From the NCBI GenBank assembly GCA_014378465.1, contig JACMNQ010000013.1, forward strand, positions 1 through 64,000: 64,000 nucleotides of DNA, in the 5' to 3' direction. A model generated the notes under the pieces. It saw only the letters and a program-made list of their open reading frames with translations. It searched no databases and was not told the DNA's origin. Made by a program: the position numbers and the translations under genes. This DNA is from Oligoflexia bacterium. Its GTDB lineage: Bacteria > Bdellovibrionota > UBA1018. Shown here in pieces: positions 61,044 through 64,000 of this stretch. Position 1 is the stretch's first letter; each line of letters opens with the position of its first letter.

Positions 61044-61725
61044 GCTCATCCGCCTGATTCAGACACGCCCTCTCCAGCTGTATCCGACGGCCAGGGGCTT
61101 CATCCTGTTCTCAGTCACGCATTTCTTCGGAAGGATCTTTTTCAGGCCAGACCACGGCATCACCCTCGGCCAGAATGTGCGCCTTCAGCGGCTGCGCTGC
61201 CTGAGCGCCGAACGCCCCTCAGCTACCATCAAAATCGGCAGCCATTCGATCGTCTACGAAAATGCGAAGCTCGAAGCCTATGGCCAGGGACAACTCATTC
61301 TCGGTGAGAATTGCATCATCGGTGACGCCAGGATCTACAGCCGACTGCGAGTCCAGCTCGGCTCCCGAGTGGTGACCAGCTGGAATGTCTTCATTCAGGA
61401 TTTTGACCCGCACCCGGTGGATCCGTCCCTGCGAAAGATCCAGACTGAGCAGATGTGCGCGGAATTCAGACCTCGCTTCGGGGGAAACACTGAACCGGTT
61501 CGACGGCTGAAGTGGGACTTTCCCGCTCAGGATGTCATCATCGGAAATGACGTCTGGATCGGCGCCAATGTCAGCATTCTCAAAGGCGCTCAGATCGGGG
61601 ACGGCTGCGTGATCGCCACAGGCTCCGTAGTCACTGCAGGCATTTATCCAGCCGGCTCCCTTCTGGGCGGAATCCCCGCCAAAGTGATCCGGTCCCTTCT
61701 GGAGAAAGCTGAAGTGCTGACATGA
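61024..61725 (+). CDS. Hexapeptide-repeat acyltransferase (first of two)
   Basis: A 233-residue left-handed beta-helix O-acyltransferase. It has a basic N-terminal helix (HKLIRLIQTRP), the hexapeptide rungs IKIGSHSIVYENAKL and LILGENCIIGDARI, and DVIIGNDVWIGANVSILKG followed by GDGCVIATGSVVT, ending GGIPAKVIR. The H/N in NVFIQDFDPH is the acetyl-CoA side. It may acetylate (or otherwise acylate) a sugar of the polymer. ATG lies inside the end of the upstream GT4 (20-base overlap). Membrane association is weak. Confidence 0.85.
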   Translation: MNTLLHKLIRLIQTRPLQLYPTARGFILFSVTHFFGRIFFRPDHGITLGQNVRLQRLRCLSAERPSATIKIGSHSIVYENAKLEAYGQGQLILGENCIIGDARIYSRLRVQLGSRVVTSWNVFIQDFDPHPVDPSLRKIQTEQMCAEFRPRFGGNTEPVRRLKWDFPAQDVIIGNDVWIGANVSILKGAQIGDGCVIATGSVVTAGIYPAGSLLGGIPAKVIRSLLEKAEVLT

Positions 61726-62375
61726 ATTCCGTTTTACGCCAGTCCATCAAAATGGGAATGGGTCTGAGCCTTGGGCTGCTCCCCTTTCCAGAGCATCCCA
61801 CTTTCGGGGAGCAGGGTCTGCACCTCAGGTGGAGACTGGGCTGGATCAAGGGCTGGCTTTTGAGGCCGTATTGGAAGCTTTGCGCTCACTTCGGCGGCAC
61901 TCGCCTTCAGATCGGCAAACGCTTCTCCCTCCAGGGTCAGTTGAAACTGAGTGGGCCAGGCACCGTCATCCTCGGCGATGACGTGATCATGGACGCCGTG
62001 TGCACCCCTTTCACGCATTCGCGAACAGCCGTCATTCAGATCGGTTCGTGCTGCTTCGTGAATGGGACCCGTTTTGGCTGCTCCGAGCGGATCGATATCG
62101 GGGACGAGTGCATTCTCGCAGACGCGCGAATCATGGATACGGACTTTCATGCGGTCCACAGAAACCGAAACTTGCCGGGAATGCGTCCGGAAGTCGCCCC
62201 GATCAGGATCGGCCGCAACGTGTGGATTGCGGCCGGCTCCGCAGTCCTCAAAGGAATCACCATCGGTTCGCATTCCGTCATCGCCTTCGGATCCGTGGTC
62301 ACTCGGGATGTTCCCGAAGGTCGTATTTACGGCGGCAACCCGGCCCGTGATCTGGGCGAGGTGCCTCTCTCATGA
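61722..62375 (+). CDS. Hexapeptide-repeat acyltransferase (second of two)
   Basis: A 217-residue relative of the preceding acyltransferase, with an N-terminal hydrophobic or basic stretch (IKMGMGLSLGLLPFP) and hexapeptide rungs (GTVILGDDVIMDAV, IDIGDECILADARI, IRIGRNVWIAAGSAVLKG, GSHSVIAFGSVVT, GGNPARDL). The conserved His of MDTDFHAVHR is likely catalytic. Two tandem acyltransferases suggest two acyl positions on the repeat unit. It overlaps both neighbours by four bases. Confidence 0.85.
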   Translation: MNSVLRQSIKMGMGLSLGLLPFPEHPTFGEQGLHLRWRLGWIKGWLLRPYWKLCAHFGGTRLQIGKRFSLQGQLKLSGPGTVILGDDVIMDAVCTPFTHSRTAVIQIGSCCFVNGTRFGCSERIDIGDECILADARIMDTDFHAVHRNRNLPGMRPEVAPIRIGRNVWIAAGSAVLKGITIGSHSVIAFGSVVTRDVPEGRIYGGNPARDLGEVPLS

Positions 62376-63553
62376 TCGTTCACCTCTTCAACTCCTCCGT
62401 GGTCAGCGGACCTGAGACTCTCGTGCTGCCCGCACTTCGGGAGTGGGGAGAAAAAGTGTGCATCGTCTTTCTGGCCGAATCACGCCTTTCTGAGGATGCT
62501 CAGCGATCTCCCGTGGAGTACGCCCGCAAGCTGGGGCATGAGGTTCATTCAGTTCCGGTAAGAAGTCGCTGGGACCGGAAAGCGTTTCTCGAACTCAGAC
62601 AGTTGCTCGACCGAATCCAGCCTGCCGCCGTCCACGCCCATGACGTCAAAGCCAGTCTTTACGCTCTGAAGGCTTCTCAACTCAAGATCGGCAAGCCAGT
62701 CGAAACTGGCAAATTCAAGCTCATCTCAACCCATCACGGAGCAGCCGCGCGGAAGGGCAAAATACGCCTCTACGAAGAATTCTACGTACGCATGCTGCTC
62801 CCGCATTTTGATGCCACCCTCTGCGTCTGTGAAAGCGACCGCCTCTCCCTGCTCCGCCGCGGATTGCGCGCCGAAAAGCTGCATCTCCATCTCAACGGTG
62901 CTGACCGAGATTGGGTTGCGCCTGAGGAACGTTCGGACGCCCAGCTCAAGATCCGGGAGCGGTGGAATCAGATCGCCGTGCCAGGGCTCCCCCTGCCCGA
63001 CCTTAAGCCCAGGCTTCTTCTAGGAGCAGTGGCCCGCCTGAGCTCGGAGAAACGTCATGACCGCATGCTGAGAGCGCTGAAAGTGATTCGGAATCTTCAC
63101 CCCGAACTGCCGATCTCTCTGGTGTGCTTTGGCATCGGCGATCAAGACCAGGCGCTGCGGACACTGGCTCATGAACTCGGCGTCGAAGATTCAGTCCACT
63201 GGATGGGATATTCAAAAACCATCGGTCAAGAGATGGCGGGCTTTGATCTGCTTCTCTGCCTCTCGGACGGCGAAGGCATTCCAGTCAACCTGATTGAAGC
63301 CGGTTGGACTGGAACTCCCGTGCTTTCCACGCGTGTGGGGGGAATTCCTGATCTCATTCCGGACCCCAGCGTGGGTTTCCTGGTGGAAAAGACCCAGACG
63401 GACGAATTCATCGGCAGGAAGATGAGTGAGCTGCTTCTCAATCCTCACCTTCTCAGAGAAACGGGTCAGCGCTATCAGGAACGGGTATGCAGCACTTTTT
63501 CACAGAAGGCGTGGCTCGACCGCCTTGAAGAGATTTACGCCACTCTCACCTGA
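62372..63553 (+). CDS. GT4-family glycosyltransferase (second)
   Basis: A 393-residue GT-B enzyme. The N-terminal half has MIVHLFNSSVVSGPETLV; KLISTHHGAA marks the acceptor side. The C-terminal half has GAVARLSSEKRHDRML near residue 215 and DGEGIPVNLIEAGWTGTPVL near 298, the GT4 EX7E region with Glu residues. It is distantly related to the other GT4 of the operon and likely adds another sugar. It ends the operon; the convergent priming transferase follows by 45 bases with no clear terminator. Confidence 0.88.
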   Translation: MIVHLFNSSVVSGPETLVLPALREWGEKVCIVFLAESRLSEDAQRSPVEYARKLGHEVHSVPVRSRWDRKAFLELRQLLDRIQPAAVHAHDVKASLYALKASQLKIGKPVETGKFKLISTHHGAAARKGKIRLYEEFYVRMLLPHFDATLCVCESDRLSLLRRGLRAEKLHLHLNGADRDWVAPEERSDAQLKIRERWNQIAVPGLPLPDLKPRLLLGAVARLSSEKRHDRMLRALKVIRNLHPELPISLVCFGIGDQDQALRTLAHELGVEDSVHWMGYSKTIGQEMAGFDLLLCLSDGEGIPVNLIEAGWTGTPVLSTRVGGIPDLIPDPSVGFLVEKTQTDEFIGRKMSELLLNPHLLRETGQRYQERVCSTFSQKAWLDRLEEIYATLT

Positions 63554-63597
63554 AACCCGCTTGAACTGGAACAGAACTGGAGCAGGCTGAATGGAAA

Positions 63598-64000
63598 TCA
63601 GGCGGAAGCGATCTCGCCGCTTCGCATCTTTTCGAGCCCTTTACGACGCACGGCTTGCTGAATTCGACGTTTGCGACCTTCAGTGCCACCGGAAAGCATC
63701 ACGGAAGTGGTATTGAAGACGATCGTGGCATCCAACCAGGGCGAGCGCTTCATCAGATAAAAAAGGTCAAATTCCAGCTTGCGGCGCGAATCAGCCGTTG
63801 AATTGGCGTAACCCTGTCTCACCTGCGCCCAACCCGTGATTCCGGGTTTGACCAGGGTGCGGAGGGAGAACATCGGGATCTCCTTTTCGAGCTGTTCAAC
63901 GAACACCGGGCGTTCCGGACGAGGTCCGATGAAACTCAGCTCGCCGCGAGCGACATTGAGAAGCTGAGGGAGTTCATCCAGATGGGTGGCCCTGAGCAAG
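63598..64000 (-). CDS. Priming sugar transferase, C-terminal part (cut by window edge)
   Basis: The last 133 residues of a bacterial sugar transferase (WcaJ/PssY-type polyprenyl-phosphate sugar-1-phosphate transferase). It shows the conserved THLDELPQL followed by NVARGELSFIGPRPERP, then VKPGITGWAQV, and a membrane-proximal KRSPWLDATIVFNT. It starts repeat-unit synthesis on undecaprenyl phosphate. The N-terminus continues past the right edge. It is convergent with the glycosyltransferase operon. After the usual end the protein has a basic tail of about 25 residues. Confidence 0.9.
   Translation of the reverse strand, partial: LLRATHLDELPQLLNVARGELSFIGPRPERPVFVEQLEKEIPMFSLRTLVKPGITGWAQVRQGYANSTADSRRKLEFDLFYLMKRSPWLDATIVFNTTSVMLSGGTEGRKRRIQQAVRRKGLEKMRSGEIASA

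Larger units (their letters stand above)
46082..64000. other. Exopolysaccharide biosynthesis and export locus (right end cut)
   Basis: The locus includes, in order, a DUF4091 lipoprotein (leftward), Wza-like exporter, Wzz-like protein, O-antigen ligase/polymerase, a second DUF4091 lipoprotein, epimerase, TolC-like protein, an unknown secreted protein, deacetylase, GT4, two hexapeptide acyltransferases, GT4 and a leftward priming sugar transferase. The four-base overlaps from the deacetylase to the last GT4 show one co-translated operon. The set fits a Wzy-dependent pathway with an acylated and deacetylated polymer. No flippase is visible; it may lie beyond the window. Confidence 0.8.

Overview
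The window comes from a Gram-negative bacterium. It encodes an ExbB/ExbD (TolQ/TolR) motor, outer-membrane lipoproteins, a Wza-like export protein and a TolC-like protein, and many two-component or sigma-54 regulatory parts. The mix (HDOD protein with PAS kinase and NtrC-type regulator, KamA, many secreted proteins of unknown function, DUF347 and DUF349 proteins) suits Bdellovibrionota or another former deltaproteobacterial lineage. This is an inference from gene content; no rRNA or marker gene is present to settle it.

Left part (1-20 kb): a secreted protein of unknown function; a three-gene signalling operon (HDOD, PAS histidine kinase, NtrC-type regulator); an operon of small secreted unknowns driven by a near-consensus, apparently leaderless promoter; a lipoprotein and kamA; a two-gene ExbB/ExbD unit; and an iron operon (ArsR-type regulator, feoA, feoB, and a small Cys-rich FeoB-associated protein) with a palindromic operator at its start. 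Next come a secreted M28 peptidase, a DUF1275 permease-like protein, a KdpD-like histidine kinase, tRNA-Ser(CGA), and a secreted protein with a CxxCH haem motif.

Middle part (20-46 kb): a thioester-reductase-like dehydrogenase, a truncated fatty acid desaturase, a DUF347 membrane protein, a DUF349 coiled-coil protein and two degraded gene fragments lead into a hybrid PKS-NRPS gene cluster. The core is an A-PCP-KS-AT-ACP-aminotransferase protein (2293 aa) followed by a C-A-PCP-C-A-PCP protein (2189 aa), preceded by an Sfp/EntD-type phosphopantetheinyl transferase and followed by two alpha/beta hydrolases with unusual nucleophile elbows. A divergent arm encodes a JmjC/cupin-like oxygenase and an ABC exporter. 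Adenylation pocket residues suggest Pro, Gly and Gly. The predicted chain is a proline-primed, malonate-extended, beta-aminated acid joined to two glycines. No thioesterase domain is visible.

Right part (46-64 kb): an exopolysaccharide locus with a Wza-like exporter, Wzz-like chain-length protein, Wzy/WaaL-type O-antigen ligase/polymerase, sugar-nucleotide epimerase, TolC-like protein, polysaccharide deacetylase, two GT4 glycosyltransferases, two hexapeptide acyltransferases and, at the window edge, the C-terminus of a priming sugar transferase. Two paralogous DUF4091 lipoproteins of unknown activity sit within and beside it, which suggests a role in processing the polymer.
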